A stretch of 5,685 bases of DNA from Microcella sp. (GTDB lineage Bacteria; Actinomycetota; Actinomycetes; Actinomycetales; Microbacteriaceae): NCBI GenBank assembly GCA_020216895.1, contig JAIWOM010000109.1:1-5685 (forward strand), written 5' to 3'. Both the position numbers and the translations under genes were made by a program. Shown here in pieces: positions 4,595 through 5,685 of this stretch. Under the pieces are notes generated by a model. That model worked only from the letters and a program-made list of their open reading frames with translations, did no database searches and was not told where the DNA came from. Every line of letters starts with the position of its first letter. Position 1 is the stretch's first letter.

Positions 4595-5685
4595 CTACGA
4601 GCGCAGCGCGAGGTCGAGCAGCTCGGGCGCCCGTCGTCGGAAGGCCCGGCCGCCGGCGACGAGACCCAGCAGCAGCATCCCGATGCCGGTGGCGAAGCCC
4701 GCGATGCCGCTCACGACGAACCACGCCGGGTCTGTGAAGCCCCACGCGGCGGCCAGCAGGGCGGGAGCCATGAGCACCAGGATGGCGAGCAGCGCGAACG
4801 CCTGCGTCCAGCCGGCACGGGCGCCGAGCGCAGGCGGCTGGTCGAAGGGTCCGGCGTCGGGCCGAGCGGTCGGGTACGCGCCGACGGCGGAGGTCACGCA
4901 CGAGACGCCGAGGCCGGTGAGGAGGAGACCGATGGTCACACCGAGGAGGGCGGGCAGCGCCCCGTCGACGCCCGACCAGAGCGCGAAGAGCGGCGCGGGC
5001 GGAAGCAGCAGCAGGCCGATCAGCAGCGGCGGCACGCAGCGGCCCCAGCGGTCGGCGATGCCCGGTACCGGGGCCGCGACGTGAACCCACAGGGCCGTGC
5101 TGTCGTAGGCGGCGTCGTTGTGCGGGAACCATCCGAGGAACAGCGCGAGCACCGGGAGCGGCAGCAGCCAGAGCGGCGGCAGGGGCGAGCCCGCGACGCC
5201 GAGGGTGAGCATCATGAGCACGGGCGCGAGCGGCAGGACGAGGACCACGAGTCCGTAGCGCGGGTCGCGCAGCCAGTAGAGGAGGCTGCGCACCGCGATC
5301 ACGCCGGCCGGGGTGGCGGGGGCGAGGTCGAACAGGCCGAGCCCGGTGGCGGACGACTCCTTCTGCGTCCGCTGCGGGGTCTCGAGCAGGCGAGCGACGA
5401 TCCAGCCCCAGCCGAGGGCCATGACGACGAGCATGACCACACCGCCGAGTAGGCGGGCCAGCAGCTCTGCGAGCTCGCTGCCGGGGGCGGCCCACAGCAG
5501 GCCGATCGGCGTGCTCGCCAGCCCCGCCCCGACGGCGACGAGCGCTTCGGCGGACTCCGGGTCGCCGATGACGAGCACCGTGACGAGCGCGGCGGCGAGC
5601 GCCAGCACGACCACGACGCGCGCGACGGCGGTGACCGCCCTGCGGGCCGCGGCCGAGACCCCCAGCTGAGCACCGATGGCGACGA
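4595..5685 (-). CDS. Multi-spanning membrane protein, probable ABC exporter permease (N-terminus missing)
   Basis: The reading frame is open to the right edge, giving 363 complete codons; the true start lies beyond it. The GTG at 5612-5614 falls inside a membrane segment and is not a credible start. By hydrophobicity there are about nine segments, near residues 23-40, 48-65, 79-99, 145-165, 169-186, 217-236, 243-265, 295-315 and 320-343, counted from the first full codon at 5683. The features LAPATPAG (121-128), YWLRDPRYG (136-144) and YDSTALWVH (193-201), and the basic C-terminal GGRAFRRRAPELL, resemble a family of large actinobacterial ABC-transporter permeases that usually sit beside an ATPase gene. 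That gene would be expected to the right of the window. Substrate cannot be told from the sequence. There is no ATPase motif in the protein itself. Being an integral membrane protein is sure; the ABC assignment is by family resemblance from memory. Confidence 0.75.
   Translation of the reverse strand, partial: VAIGAQLGVSAAARRAVTAVARVVVVLALAAALVTVLVIGDPESAEALVAVGAGLASTPIGLLWAAPGSELAELLARLLGGVVMLVVMALGWGWIVARLLETPQRTQKESSATGLGLFDLAPATPAGVIAVRSLLYWLRDPRYGLVVLVLPLAPVLMMLTLGVAGSPLPPLWLLPLPVLALFLGWFPHNDAAYDSTALWVHVAAPVPGIADRWGRCVPPLLIGLLLLPPAPLFALWSGVDGALPALLGVTIGLLLTGLGVSCVTSAVGAYPTARPDAGPFDQPPALGARAGWTQAFALLAILVLMAPALLAAAWGFTDPAWFVVSGIAGFATGIGMLLLGLVAGGRAFRRRAPELLDLALRS

Noticed and set aside
4523..5452. 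309-codon + strand frame opposite the permease
   Set aside because: The translation is highly charged and low-complexity (Glu/Arg/Gln/His-rich), as expected antisense to a hydrophobic GC-rich gene.
4437..5495. 352-codon frame on the - strand overlapping the permease gene
   Set aside because: It is an Arg/Pro/Ala-rich shadow of the permease, whose own frame gives well-formed membrane segments and the YWLRDPRYG motif. It would also overlap the DUF3039 gene.

Overview
The window is a very GC-rich stretch of bacterial chromosome with little non-coding DNA. Protein sequences, the DUF3039 gene and the TANNNT-type promoters placed almost on the start codons all point to an actinobacterium, probably Microbacteriaceae. 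The family assignment is inferred from protein resemblance and was not tested by a search.

Layout from left to right: (1) ffh, the protein of the signal recognition particle (SRP), reads leftwards off the left edge and lacks only its extreme C-terminus. (2) A short divergent promoter region follows. (3) A gamma-carbonic-anhydrase-like hexapeptide-repeat protein is the only complete gene on the + strand. (4) ftsY, the SRP receptor, is on the - strand, with its end converging on the anhydrase gene. (5) An accessory-looking segment (about 3045-4224) holds one gene for a DUF559 (PD-(D/E)XK-like) nuclease with an AbiEi-like N-terminal part, enclosed by imperfect inverted repeats. (6) A small zinc-binding-type DUF3039 protein follows. 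(7) A multi-spanning membrane protein resembling actinobacterial ABC exporter permeases runs off the right edge.

Ffh and FtsY work as a pair: Ffh with SRP RNA binds signal sequences on ribosomes, and its GTPase pairs with the GTPase of FtsY at the membrane to deliver the nascent chain to the translocon. No SRP RNA gene is visible here. The anhydrase, DUF3039 and permease genes have no evident link to that pathway.

Two things deserve attention. First, ffh, ftsY and the DUF3039 gene share one start arrangement: a TAGNNT -10-like hexamer 6 or 9 bases before ATG, whose TAG is also an in-frame stop. This predicts leaderless or nearly leaderless mRNAs. Second, the DUF559 nuclease gene lies inside a mirror-symmetric pair of repeats (17 of 20 outer bases identical, plus an inner shared heptamer at exactly the same distance on both sides). 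This suggests either a degenerate small mobile unit or paired operator sites.
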